Shown one piece after another: positions 51,703 through 60,132 of a DNA stretch of 64,000 nucleotides. The notes below the pieces were generated by a model. That model made no database searches. It worked only from the letters and a program-made list of their open reading frames with translations, and was not told where the DNA came from. Made by a program: the position numbers and the translations under genes. The stretch is from Paraburkholderia sp. PGU19. Lineage in GTDB: Bacteria; Pseudomonadota; Gammaproteobacteria; Burkholderiales; Burkholderiaceae. The stretch covers positions 1,054,001 through 1,118,000 of the forward strand of contig NZ_AP023180.1 of the NCBI RefSeq assembly GCF_013426915.1, read 5' to 3'. Each line of letters opens with the position of its first letter. Position 1 is the stretch's first letter.

Positions 51703-52047
51703 TCAAAGCGCTTCCTGGCACAAGGACATCATCCGTTGCACCATCGTGCTCGCTTCGTTCAGTTCCATCTCGCTCGTAAAGAGCGCATTGACGCTGGACA
51801 GACGCACGGCAATGCCGGCATCCAGCAGATCCTTGCTTGCGATCTTCAACGCGAACTGGCCGATCCTGACGCGATCGAGCCAGTCCATCTTCACATCGTT
51901 TTTTGCGAGCCAGCGGCGGCAGCATTGGACGACGTGATCGACGCGCCATTCCTGCGTCAGCGCGTACGACGCTGCCGCGATTGCGACCAGGTAGCAAAGC
52001 AGTTCTGGACGCGCGCTGCCCGCGTCATTGAATTCGGGTTTGAGCAT
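51703..52047 (-). CDS. Hypothetical protein, 114 residues
   Basis: A 114-residue mostly helical protein (PELLCYLVAIAAASYALTQEWRVDHVVQCCRRWLAKNDVKMDW). No domain is recognised and no signal peptide is clear. It starts at 52047 with GAGG about 11 bases upstream. Codon usage looks ordinary for the genome and the sequence has no low-complexity bias. It may be a small cytoplasmic protein; a spurious frame is not excluded. Confidence 0.5.
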   Translation of the reverse strand: MLKPEFNDAGSARPELLCYLVAIAAASYALTQEWRVDHVVQCCRRWLAKNDVKMDWLDRVRIGQFALKIASKDLLDAGIAVRLSSVNALFTSEMELNEASTMVQRMMSLCQEAL

Positions 52048-52255
52048 GGGTTGTGGACCTCAATTCTGTTCGGCCTGTCTTCAATACGTATGTGCTGTAG
52101 CACTGAAAACAACCTGCGCACATGGCAGACGGGGCGACTCGAACAAGCGCCCCGTCGCACCCGGTTCAGCGTGCGTAGCCGAAAGTCTACCCCTTTTTGC
52201 GGGCTCGCCAATTTGCGGGCGCCCCCACTTGCGCAAACGCAAACAGACTGCGCGG

Positions 52256-52873
52256 TCAGCGCAGCGCCTGTCGTATGCCAAGCGCGACAATCACCGCACC
52301 GCACGCACGGTCGATCCATTTCTGTGCACGGCGATACGCGCCCGAGACCGCCTCATGCGACAGAAACAGCGCGACGCCGCCGTACCAGCACGACGTCACC
52401 ACGCCCACGGTAGCGAGCATCGCGAGAAAGGTCGGTGCGGAAACATGCGCAGGCGCCGCCGTTGAAAACACAGCCGCGTAGAAAGCGATCGATTTCGGAT
52501 TGGCAATGTTGGTCGCGACGCCTTGCATGAACGCAGAGGCAAAGCTCGACGACACCGAAGGCTTTTGCACCGCCATCGGACGCGTTCCCGCCGACATGAT
52601 GAGGCGCAGGCCAAACCAGATCAGATAGCCCGAGCCGGCGAGCTTCACGCCAATGGCGATCCACGGAAAGATCGCAAACACGACGCCGACGCCGAGAATC
52701 GCACAGGTGGCCCAGAAGAGATTGACCACCACGATCCCGGCGACGAGCGCAAATGCATCGGGACGTGTTGCCGACACCGACTTGTGCGCGACCGCGACGA
52801 AGTTCGGCCCCGGTATCACGACACCGACGATATAGACAGAGAACACAGCCGCCACGGCGGAGAAATCGATCAT
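52256..52873 (-). CDS. LysE/RhtB-family amino-acid exporter
   Basis: A 205-residue membrane protein with six hydrophobic segments. The signature VIPGPNFVAVAHKSVSATRPDAFALVAGIVVVNLFWA, GSGYLIWFGLRLIM and GVATNIANPKSIAFYAAVF identify the RhtB/LysE superfamily. It is the second such exporter in the window and is not closely similar to the one at 39.4 kb. Start 52873 follows CGAGGCTCT. It diverges from the porin gene. Confidence 0.88.
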   Translation of the reverse strand: MIDFSAVAAVFSVYIVGVVIPGPNFVAVAHKSVSATRPDAFALVAGIVVVNLFWATCAILGVGVVFAIFPWIAIGVKLAGSGYLIWFGLRLIMSAGTRPMAVQKPSVSSSFASAFMQGVATNIANPKSIAFYAAVFSTAAPAHVSAPTFLAMLATVGVVTSCWYGGVALFLSHEAVSGAYRRAQKWIDRACGAVIVALGIRQALR

Positions 52874-53096
52874 AGAGCCTCGATGAATATCGACTTGAAG
52901 TTGCGAGTCCGGGGAGAGGGTCACTATGCCACAACGTATTCACGTACCCGGCTGATCTGCATTCCACTGCGAAAGTCCGTTGTAAATCGCATTGCATTTG
53001 AATAACAAATTAGAAATAGTTTCTTCGTGTTTAGTGTTCTCCCTAATAGCATCGGGTTCCTTATTAATCATGTGACTTCAATAAAAAGGGAATCCA

Positions 53097-54287
53097 ATGA
53101 AGCGTGTTGTTCTGGCCAGCGCCGCAACGCTTGCCGCTGCATCGCCCGCACTCGTGCATGCGCAGAGTGCCGTTACGTTGTATGGACTCGTCGACGCGGG
53201 CATCACCTATACCAACAACCAGAAAGGCGCGAGCAACATCCAGCAGACGAGTGGCAAGCTCAACGGCAGCCGCTGGGGCTTGCGCGGCGTCGAAGATCTC
53301 GGCGACGGACTGAAGACGGTCTTCACGCTGGAAAGCGGCTTCCGTCCGAACGACGGCACGGCGGGACAAGGCGGACGTCTGTTCGGCCGCCAGGCTTTCG
53401 TCGGCGTGCAGAAGACGGGCATCGGCACGGTAACCGTTGGCCGCCAATACGAGCCTGTGACCGATCTCGTCTCGCAGTATGCAGGCCCGGGCTTCTGGTC
53501 GCCGTCGACACACATCGGCGACAACGACAATCTGAACCAGACCTTCCGCGTGAACAACGCGGTCAAGTTCCGCAGCGATACGATTGCGGGCTTCACCGTC
53601 GACGGCCTCTACGCATTCAGCAACCAGGCGAACGGCAGCAACGGCACGGGCTTCAGCAACAACCGCGCATGGGGCGTGGCCGCGAACTACACGAACGGTC
53701 CTTTTTCGATCGGCGGCGGCTACAACGTATTGAATCATCCGAACGCCGCATCAAACACGGGTGGCGCGATCGGCGGCGCATCGACCACATCCGGCGACGA
53801 CTACAGCGGCGCGTTCTTCTATGGATTGAATGGCGGCGTCGTGCGTCAGCAGATCGCGGCAGCGGGCACCAGCTACGCGCTCGGTGCGGCGACATTCGGC
53901 TTTGCGTGGAGCCATACGCAGCTCGACTACAGCGATGGCTCGTCGCGCAAGTTCAACAACTACGATCTGAACGCGCGCTATCTGTTCACGCCCGCGCTGA
54001 CGCTGATCGGCGTGTACACGTACACGGATGGGCGCGCAACCAATCTGCCCGGCACCAACGGCGCGAACCTGAAGCCGCGTTGGCATCAGTTCACGCTTGG
54101 CGTCGATTACGCGCTGTCCAAGCGCACCGACCTTTACCTGTCGGCAGCGTATCAACTCGCGGCAGGCGATGCATCGACGCGTGTCGGCACGGGTTATCAG
54201 AAGATTGCAGCGATTGCCGACGCCGGCACGGCTTCATCGACGAATCGTCAGGTCGCGGTGTTCTCGGGTGTGCGCGTGAAGTTCTGA
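53097..54287 (+). CDS. Burkholderia-type trimeric porin (OmpC/Omp32-like)
   Basis: A 396-residue outer-membrane porin. The signal peptide is MKRVVLASAATLAAASPALVHAQ and the mature start is SAVTLYGLVDAGITYT. The eyelet loop 3 region carries GRQYEPVTDLVSQYAGPGF, and the last strand ends VAVFSGVRVKF with the C-terminal Phe needed for assembly. It is intact, unlike the porin at the left edge. A hairpin lies 22 bp downstream. It is convergent with an LLM monooxygenase and may serve general or organosulfur uptake. Confidence 0.93.
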   Translation: MKRVVLASAATLAAASPALVHAQSAVTLYGLVDAGITYTNNQKGASNIQQTSGKLNGSRWGLRGVEDLGDGLKTVFTLESGFRPNDGTAGQGGRLFGRQAFVGVQKTGIGTVTVGRQYEPVTDLVSQYAGPGFWSPSTHIGDNDNLNQTFRVNNAVKFRSDTIAGFTVDGLYAFSNQANGSNGTGFSNNRAWGVAANYTNGPFSIGGGYNVLNHPNAASNTGGAIGGASTTSGDDYSGAFFYGLNGGVVRQQIAAAGTSYALGAATFGFAWSHTQLDYSDGSSRKFNNYDLNARYLFTPALTLIGVYTYTDGRATNLPGTNGANLKPRWHQFTLGVDYALSKRTDLYLSAAYQLAAGDASTRVGTGYQKIAAIADAGTASSTNRQVAVFSGVRVKF

Positions 54288-54308
54288 TAGTTCTGGTATG
54301 GGATCGAA

Positions 54309-54333
54309 TGCGTCACCCGTCATGGGTGACGCA
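54309..54333. terminator. Hairpin after the porin gene
   Basis: A perfect 10-bp inverted repeat TGCGTCACCC / GGGTGACGCA with a 5-nt loop, 22 bp after the porin stop and between convergent genes. There is no T tract. Confidence 0.65.
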
Positions 54334-54348
54334 AGTACTCGCGACAAC

Positions 54349-55704
54349 TCACTGCGTCACCGTTTCGCGCGCATAGCGCGAAACAGGTTGCGACAAACCA
54401 AGGTTCTCGCGCAGCGTGCGCCCTTCGTACTCGCTGCGGAACAGCCCACGTCGCCGGAGTTCCGGCAGCACGAGCCGGATGAAATCGTCGAGGCTGTTGG
54501 GCAGCAGCGCCGGCATCACGTTGTAGCCGTCCGCGCCGTGGTTGACGAAACGCTCTTCGAGCGCATCGACGATCTGCTCCGGCGTGCCGACCAGTTGCCA
54601 GTGTCCACGCGCGCCCGCGATGCGCAGATACAGCTCGCGGATCGTCAGGTTCTCGCGCCGCGCGAGTTCGAGCGCCAGCAACTGGCGGCTCTTGCTGGCG
54701 TTGGTTTCCGGCAGTTCGGGGATCGGACCGTCGAGTGGATAACCGGACAGATCGAAGCCACCCGTTACCGTCGATACCAGCGCAAGCCCCACGGCAGGAT
54801 CGATCAGCGCCTGAAGCGCGTCGAACTTCTCGCGTGCCTCGCTTTCCGTCGCGCCGACAATCGGCATCACGCCGGGCATGATCTTGAGATCGTCCGGGAC
54901 GCGGCGATACGCCGCCATGCGGCCTTTGACGTCCGCGTAGAACGCGACGGCATCGTCGAGCGTCTGCTGCGCGGTGAAGATCACTTCCGCCGTGCGCGCG
55001 GCCAGCGCCTTGCCCGCCTCGGACGAACCCGCCTGCACGACGACGGGCCTGCCCTGCGGCGAACGCTCGACGTTCAGCGGCCCACGCACATTGAAGAACT
55101 CGCCGCGATGATCGAGCACATGGCGCTTCGACGGATCGAAGTAGCGACCCGACGCCTTGTCGCGCACAAACGCGTCTTCGTCCCAGCTATCCCACAGCCC
55201 TTCGACGACTTCGGCGAATTCAACCGCGCGCTCATAACGCCGCGCATGCGCGAGATGCTCGTCGAAGTTGAAGTTTTTCGCCTCGTGCGCGCTCGACGAC
55301 GTAACGAGATTCCACCCCGCGCGTCCGCTACTGATGTGATCGAGCGACGCAAACTTGCGCGCGATGTGATACGGCTCGTTGAATGTCGTCGATGCCGTCC
55401 CGACCAGACCGATCCGTTCCGTGACGGCCGCGAGCGCCGACAGCAGCGTGAGCGGCTCGAACTGCGCGACATAGCTGTGTGCCGTGCGGCTCAGAAAATC
55501 GACGTTGTCGCCGCGCGTGCCCGCGCCGTCCGCGAGAAAGACCAGATCGAATTTCGCGGCCTCCGCGGCCTGCGCAAGCTGCACGTAGTGCCGGAAATTG
55601 CGCCCGGCGTCGACCAGCGAGTCGGGATGCCGCCACGCGGCAATGTGATGTCCCGTCGGATACAGAAAAGCGCCGAGGCGCAGATGACCCTTGCGTGAAC
55701 TCAT
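54349..55704 (-). CDS. LLM-class FMN-dependent monooxygenase (NtaA/SnaA/DszA family)
   Basis: A 451-residue luciferase-like flavin monooxygenase. Typical features are LGAFLYPTGHHIAAWRHP at the N-terminus, FDLVFLADG, ASTTFNEPYHIARKFASLDHISSGRAGWNLVTSSS, and the C-terminal REHLGL-type block here as RTLRENLGL. Family members use FMNH2 from a separate reductase to cleave C-N or C-S bonds in compounds such as NTA, EDTA and dibenzothiophene sulfone. The neighbours (SfnB/DszC-like, DUF3088) point to sulfur scavenging. No flavin reductase gene is adjacent. Confidence 0.9.
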   Translation of the reverse strand: MSSRKGHLRLGAFLYPTGHHIAAWRHPDSLVDAGRNFRHYVQLAQAAEAAKFDLVFLADGAGTRGDNVDFLSRTAHSYVAQFEPLTLLSALAAVTERIGLVGTASTTFNEPYHIARKFASLDHISSGRAGWNLVTSSSAHEAKNFNFDEHLAHARRYERAVEFAEVVEGLWDSWDEDAFVRDKASGRYFDPSKRHVLDHRGEFFNVRGPLNVERSPQGRPVVVQAGSSEAGKALAARTAEVIFTAQQTLDDAVAFYADVKGRMAAYRRVPDDLKIMPGVMPIVGATESEAREKFDALQALIDPAVGLALVSTVTGGFDLSGYPLDGPIPELPETNASKSRQLLALELARRENLTIRELYLRIAGARGHWQLVGTPEQIVDALEERFVNHGADGYNVMPALLPNSLDDFIRLVLPELRRRGLFRSEYEGRTLRENLGLSQPVSRYARETVTQ

Positions 55705-55737
55705 GACTGGAAAGATTGGAAGTGGATGGGCGTGGAC

Positions 55738-55965
55738 TCAGGCGCTCTTGCGCCATAGCTGTGCATTGTCGGGACGCGCGAGCCCCAGGTGCTCGCGCAG
55801 CGTCGCGCCTTCGTAGCCGGTGCGAAAGATGCCGCGTTTCTGAAGGATCGGCACGACGCCGTCCACGAAGTCCTGCAGACCGCCCGGCAACGCGTCGGGC
55901 ATCAGATTGAAGCCGTCCGCTGCGCCGCCGTTGAACCAGTGCTCGATATCGTCGGCGACGCGCAC
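55738..55965 (-). pseudogene. C-terminal remnant of a second LLM monooxygenase
   Basis: About 75 residues starting RVADDIEHWFNGGAADGFNLMPDALPGG and ending ATLREHLGLARPDNAQLWR are homologous to the last sixth of NtaA-type LLM monooxygenases. The remaining five sixths are missing. The frame is preceded by a TGA and opens only with a GTG at the junction with the DUF3088 frame. It sits 33 bp upstream of the intact LLM gene and is clearly a remnant of a second copy. Confidence 0.8.
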
Positions 55966-56332
55966 TCATGATGCTTTCGCTGATGCGTCGATGCACTTTC
56001 GGAAAGCCGTGGCGCTCGGCGAGCAGATCGAGGATGCGGCGCGTGTCGGTGATGAAGCGGCGCTCGCCCAACGTCTGCGCATCGGCGGGCGCGGGTTGCT
56101 CGTCACCCGGCACCAGCACGGGCAAGCCCTGATGCGCTTCGTCGAGTGCTTCGACGACGGCCTGGCGCGGACGCTCGAACGGCACGCGCCGCACGTCGAG
56201 CCTCGCGACGCGCGCCGGGTCGCTGGCGAGCAGCCCTTCGATAGGCGCGCCATCGGGACAGATGAAACGTTCGCCCGGATGGCGGGGATCGGTAAATCCC
56301 GGTTCGAGCAACAGAAGAAGATCACGGCTCAT
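55966..56332 (-). CDS. DUF3088 protein, 3' end lost and read through
   Basis: The frame starts at 56332 (MSRDLLLLLEPGFTDPRHPGERF). Family blocks are CPDGAPIEGLLASDP, RVARLDVRRVPFERPRQAVVEALDEAHQGLPVLV and the end RRILDLLAERHGFPKVH, where DUF3088 proteins normally finish. Here the frame has no stop and continues through the LLM remnant and into the next gene's DNA, with the nearest in-frame stop near 55328. A deletion has therefore fused this gene to the tail of the lost monooxygenase. The domain itself looks complete; whether the extended protein is stable is unknown. The listed end marks the junction, not a stop codon. Confidence 0.75.
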
Positions 56333-56458
56333 CGCGCGAGGCACCTGATTGGAACGTAACGTTTGTATTGTCGAATGCGGCGCTTGCGCGCCGCCACGAA
56401 GAAATCGGCACATCGATATGCCGTTGCGCGCTATGCGCGCTGGCGCGAGCGAATCGCC

Positions 56459-57682
56459 CTAGAAAACACGGCCTTCCGTCAGATGCGTCGTCACGCCGTT
56501 CAGTTCGTAGTCGCCGATCACGCGTGCTTTATGCAAAAGCGGGTTGTGGCTGAAGAGGGTGCGCAGATTGCGCCAGTGACGATCGAAGTTATGCGCACGC
56601 GATGTCGCCGACGCGCCGCCCGCTTCGAACATGCGCTCGGCCGCATACAGCGCGAGCTTGCTGACGATCAGTTGCGTGCGCGCCGTCGCAAGCGCGCCTT
56701 CCAGCACGCGTCCCTCCGCATCGGGCTCGCCATTGCGGATCGCCTGCGAAGAGCGCTCCAGCACGCGCGCGTTGTCGCGCACCAGCACGTCGATCGTATG
56801 GCTGTGTGCCGTCAGATCGCCGATCACCTGCTGGATGAACGCGTCTTCGCGCGCCGATGGCGCGGGACTGTGCAGCGCGGGACGGCCATGCCGCAGCACA
56901 TACCGCCTGGCATCGGCGACGACATTGCGCACGATCCCCGCGCCCACTGCGACGAGATGCAACTGCCGCAGCGCGCCGCCGTGACGGCCGGACAAGGTGG
57001 TCTGCACGCGCGGCGTAACTTCGTCCGCAAGCACCAGCAGGTTGTCGAATTCGAGGCTGCCGCTTGCCGTCATCCGTTGTCCCATGCCATCCCAGTCGTC
57101 GAGCACGCGAAAGCCTTCGCGTTTGACAGGCACGATGGCGACCACGGGATTGCCGTTCTCATCCTGCAGGTTCAGCCGCGCGAAATCGGAGAACGCCGTG
57201 CCCGTCGCGTAGTATTTGCGGCCGCTCAAGCGGTAGTGCTCGCCGTCTCGGCGCAGTTGCGTCGTGATCTCGCCGGGGCGTGACGTGCCCAGTTCCGTCG
57301 AAGCGCCACCGAAAATCGCGCCATCGGCCACGCGCTCGATCTGCAACGCGTTGAACGCCGTGCGCGGCTGAAGCAGCAACGCCTCGGTCTGGTCGAAATG
57401 AATGCGCAGCGCGTGCGCGAGGTTGCTTTCCCCGGCAGCGAGCGTGGCGATCACATCGAACACGTCTTCGAGCGAGCCACCCAGGCCGCCCCATTCGACA
57501 GGCAAGCGCAAACGCCCGAGCCCCGATTGCCGGAACAGCGCGAAGCCGTCGGTTGGCAACTCGCGCTGCGCCTCGCGCGACGCAGCGCCTTCACCGATGG
57601 CTTCCGCGAGCGCGGGCAAGCCGGCGAGCGTCGTCTGAAGGCGTGCACGTGCGGCACGATCCGTGAGGTCTTGAGCGGACAT
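56459..57682 (-). CDS. Acyl-CoA-dehydrogenase-fold flavin enzyme (SfnB/DszC-like)
   Basis: A 407-residue flavoenzyme of the acyl-CoA dehydrogenase superfamily, in the monooxygenase branch that includes DszC and SfnB. Family features are GRLRLPVEWGGLGGSLEDVFDVIATLAAGESNLAHALRIHF, GTSRPGEITTQLRRDGEHYRLSGRKYYATGTAFSDFA and the C-terminal helical bundle. The acyl-CoA catalytic Glu is not evident, as expected for this branch. It is the first gene of the minus-strand group with DUF3088 and LLM genes, which fits a desulfurisation or sulfone-oxidation role. Start 57682; an upstream Met is less likely. Confidence 0.85.
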   Translation of the reverse strand: MSAQDLTDRAARARLQTTLAGLPALAEAIGEGAASREAQRELPTDGFALFRQSGLGRLRLPVEWGGLGGSLEDVFDVIATLAAGESNLAHALRIHFDQTEALLLQPRTAFNALQIERVADGAIFGGASTELGTSRPGEITTQLRRDGEHYRLSGRKYYATGTAFSDFARLNLQDENGNPVVAIVPVKREGFRVLDDWDGMGQRMTASGSLEFDNLLVLADEVTPRVQTTLSGRHGGALRQLHLVAVGAGIVRNVVADARRYVLRHGRPALHSPAPSAREDAFIQQVIGDLTAHSHTIDVLVRDNARVLERSSQAIRNGEPDAEGRVLEGALATARTQLIVSKLALYAAERMFEAGGASATSRAHNFDRHWRNLRTLFSHNPLLHKARVIGDYELNGVTTHLTEGRVF

Positions 57683-57939
57683 TCGTGGTTCCTTGTACTG
57701 GACATGCAGACCGGCATGAGCATGCCGGGCGTCGACGTTTCGTCGACCAATAAACGTGCCAGTATAGGGATGCATTCTTTGTCGGTTAACGACCGATTTT
57801 CACTTTCGTTATTCGCGTGAGTGCAATGAAGAAACCACGCGTTGTCATCGTTCAATGTGCAGCGAAGCAACGCACGCAGCCGACGATCCAGCAGCGAAAG
57901 CGCAGCAAACGCTGCGCATCGGATTCGTGCCGGGTCCGC

Positions 57940-58668
57940 TCAGGACGTGAGTTCCCGAACCGTCTGCTCCGTCGTCAAAAGCGCGTGCGCGAGATAACGG
58001 AAGTTGATGATCGCGGCCAGATAGCCATCGCCGTCCGGCAATCGAGGACCTGCAGTAGCGTCACGCACCACGGCAACTTCGAACCCTTGTTCGATCAACT
58101 CGCGCAAGTGCGATTCGATACAAAGATTCGCCGCCATGCCGGCGAGAATGATCTGCGACACGCCCTTCTTGCGAAGTTGCAACGCGAGGTCGTTCGTTTC
58201 CGGCCCATACACCTTATGCGGCGATGCGATGATGGTTTTGCCGTCGAGGATGTACGGCTTGTACTCGTCAAGAAAGTCCGCGCCCGATCCCTCGAAATCC
58301 TCGAGCGTGTTCGGCCCTTTGCGGTCGAACATGCAGATGTTGTGCATCACCTTTTCCAGCGGACCGCCAAAATGCCACTCGTGGTCGCACGGATAGTAAT
58401 AGTGCGGCGAAACCGCCACGGTGAGGCCAACCTGCTTCGCCGTCTTGAACAGCTGCCCCAGATTTGCGACCGTATTGTTCTCGGTGATGCTCGGTCCGAA
58501 TACCGACCAGCTCGCCCCTGACGGGCTGAGGAAATCATTCTGCGGATCGATTACCACCAGTGCCGCCCTCGCGGGGTCGAGTTTGAAGCCCGTCTGCGGC
58601 AAAGCCGGATTCGCAGGATCGGCGTACGGATTTGCGTTCTCTTGCGCTGGCTGGTTCGTGTTACTCAT
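57940..58668 (-). CDS. Isochorismatase-family cysteine hydrolase
   Basis: A 242-residue cysteine hydrolase. The catalytic triad elements are Asp41 in VVIDPQNDFLS, a Lys in the region SPHKVYGPETND and Cys183 in GMAANLCIESHLRELIEQGFEVAVVRDAT. GMAANLCIESHLRE, cis-peptide region included, is characteristic. Members hydrolyse isochorismate, nicotinamide, ureidoacrylate and other amides. A short N-terminal extension (about 25 residues, Asn/Pro rich) precedes the fold. It lies 108 bp after a TetR-family gene on the same strand, with a shared operator-like motif between them. Confidence 0.87.
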   Translation of the reverse strand: MSNTNQPAQENANPYADPANPALPQTGFKLDPARAALVVIDPQNDFLSPSGASWSVFGPSITENNTVANLGQLFKTAKQVGLTVAVSPHYYYPCDHEWHFGGPLEKVMHNICMFDRKGPNTLEDFEGSGADFLDEYKPYILDGKTIIASPHKVYGPETNDLALQLRKKGVSQIILAGMAANLCIESHLRELIEQGFEVAVVRDATAGPRLPDGDGYLAAIINFRYLAHALLTTEQTVRELTS

Positions 58669-58737
58669 AAAACTCTCCATATAAAGGTCACCACATAGGA
58701 ACACCGCAACCGCGCAATGCATGGACGCACGCAAAAC

Positions 58738-58750
58738 ATAGATGACCGGT
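58738..58750. promoter_or_regulatory. Putative TetR operator upstream of the hydrolase gene
   Basis: ATAGATGACCGGT, with the 8-bp palindrome GACCGGTC at 58744-58751, about 75 bp upstream of the hydrolase start. The same ATAGATGACC motif, on the opposite strand, lies upstream of the TetR gene. Confidence 0.55.
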
Positions 58751-58776
58751 CGCTTTATAAAACAGGCAAAAAAAAC

Positions 58777-59367
58777 TTAACGAAGCAGCCGCGGCAATAC
58801 GACCTTCTCGAAACGTTCGTATGCGTTGCCGCTCTGCTCGATCTTGCCGCGCATGGCTGCGCCTTCGTATGCCTCGATCACGATCGCCGCGAGTTCGTCC
58901 GCGTTCTGCTTGCGGTCCAGTTCATTGCGCTCCTGTGCCTCGCGCAAGCAGGCTGCAAGTGCCTCTTGCCAGCGGGCGAGCAAGGCGAGGAGTTTCGAGC
59001 GCGCCTCGTCGCTGGCGTTCGACAGTTCCAGTGACAGGTTGCCAATCAGACAACCCAACGCGAAGTCACTCTTGCTGTGATCGTCCGTCAATGCACGGAA
59101 GAATTTCGCAATGCGCGCGAGCGGCCTGATTCGCGCGTCGTACAGAATCGGACCATGGCGGTCTTCGATTGACTGCCAGTAGTCTTCGAGAATTTCGGCC
59201 GCAAACATTTCCTTGCTTTCGAAGTAGTTATAGAACGAGCCCTTCGGCACGCCCGCAGCCGTCGTGATGTCCTGCACGCCGCAGCCGTTGAAACCACGGT
59301 CGTGAACCACATCGCGCCCTACTGACAGCAGACGCGAACGTACTTGAGGATTGGCAGGACGTGGCAA
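58777..59367 (-). CDS. TetR-family transcriptional regulator (NemR/AcuR-like)
   Basis: A 196-residue regulator starting PRPANPQVRSRLLSVGRDVVHDRGF. The helix-turn-helix is VQDITTAAGVPKGSFYNYFESKEMFAAEIL. The TTG at 59367 is preferred because GGAG lies nine bases upstream and the family N-terminus begins there; a TTG at 59400 is an alternative. One Cys (LGCLIGNLS) sits in the place where NemR/AcuR-type regulators sense electrophiles. It probably represses the downstream hydrolase and itself. Confidence 0.82.
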   Translation of the reverse strand: MPRPANPQVRSRLLSVGRDVVHDRGFNGCGVQDITTAAGVPKGSFYNYFESKEMFAAEILEDYWQSIEDRHGPILYDARIRPLARIAKFFRALTDDHSKSDFALGCLIGNLSLELSNASDEARSKLLALLARWQEALAACLREAQERNELDRKQNADELAAIVIEAYEGAAMRGKIEQSGNAYERFEKVVLPRLLR

Positions 59368-59403
59368 CTTCGTGATCTCCGTTGAGTCGATGGATAACAA
59401 GAT

Positions 59404-59417
59404 AACTGGTCATCTAT
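59404..59417. promoter_or_regulatory. Putative TetR operator upstream of the TetR gene
   Basis: Plus strand AACTGGTCATCTAT, the reverse complement of ATAGATGACCAGTT. It matches the site upstream of the hydrolase at ten to eleven positions and lies 37-50 bp before the TetR start. Confidence 0.5.
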
Positions 59418-59583
59418 TTATTGTCAACCTCGTCTGCCCTCCACACACATACTCGAATCCCGCCACGTTCAACTGCTCCGTTGACCAATGAAACTTGACC
59501 GCCTGCATGCCGGAGATAGTGAGCGTAACGGGAGCCTGATGCGTGCTGCCGAACGACTTCGGCCAGAGCCGCCGGCAGTGTCA

Positions 59584-59910
59584 TTACGAATGCTGGAAGA
59601 GCGAAATCTTCTTCGCCTTGATCATGGACCTGACTTTCGACACAAATGGAGTCTGCGGATCTTTGCTGCATGCTTCGGCTACGGTCTCCGCAGCGGGATG
59701 CGCGGTATCGACGACCATCGTATCCGTCTCCTTGATACCGAGCTTGTCGACACCGGCGACCCAATAAACGAGAGCCGGTCGATACACCTCATCGACGGAG
59801 ACATAATCGGCGCAGGTCATTTTTGCGGGCGTCACTGTCTTTGCCTGCGCACTAGCCGCTTGAGCGGCAACCAGACAGACCAGGACCATCAGGATTTTCG
59901 AGGGCTTCAT
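59584..59910 (-). CDS. HdeA-like periplasmic acid-stress chaperone
   Basis: A 108-residue secreted protein. The signal peptide is MKPSKILMVLVCLVAAQAASAQA. The mature domain TPAKMTCADYVSVDEVYRPALVYWVAGVDK has two cysteines, C33 and C81, 48 residues apart, the same spacing as the disulfide of E. coli HdeA. HdeA-type proteins unfold at low pH and stop periplasmic aggregation. The start at 59910 follows GGAG. It is a single gene. Confidence 0.82.
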   Translation of the reverse strand: MKPSKILMVLVCLVAAQAASAQAKTVTPAKMTCADYVSVDEVYRPALVYWVAGVDKLGIKETDTMVVDTAHPAAETVAEACSKDPQTPFVSKVRSMIKAKKISLFQHS

Positions 59911-60132
59911 AAGACACTCCATGAATTGAGAAAGCGAGAATCGTCGCAAGCGTTGCGACTGCGGGGACGATTAACCGGCATGTGTCAGCCGGTATGACCG
60001 TGCATCGTAAAGACGCTGAATTAGCTCTGCATGAGTCGATCGCGAAGACCTTTTGCTTTGCTATTGCGCTTCTCCCGTGTGCACGAGTGGGCATGTTCAT
60101 CTCCTCACGCTGATGGCATGCCCCTGATTGCA

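Noticed and set aside
54362..54383. 9-bp inverted repeat GTTTCGCGC / GCGCGAAAC
   Set aside because: It lies within the coding end of the LLM gene and is explained by the codons of its C-terminus; a true terminator-like hairpin is at 54309-54333.
54298..55698. A 466-codon plus-strand open frame over the LLM monooxygenase
   Set aside because: Antisense to a gene with full family motifs; composition is Arg-rich and not protein-like.
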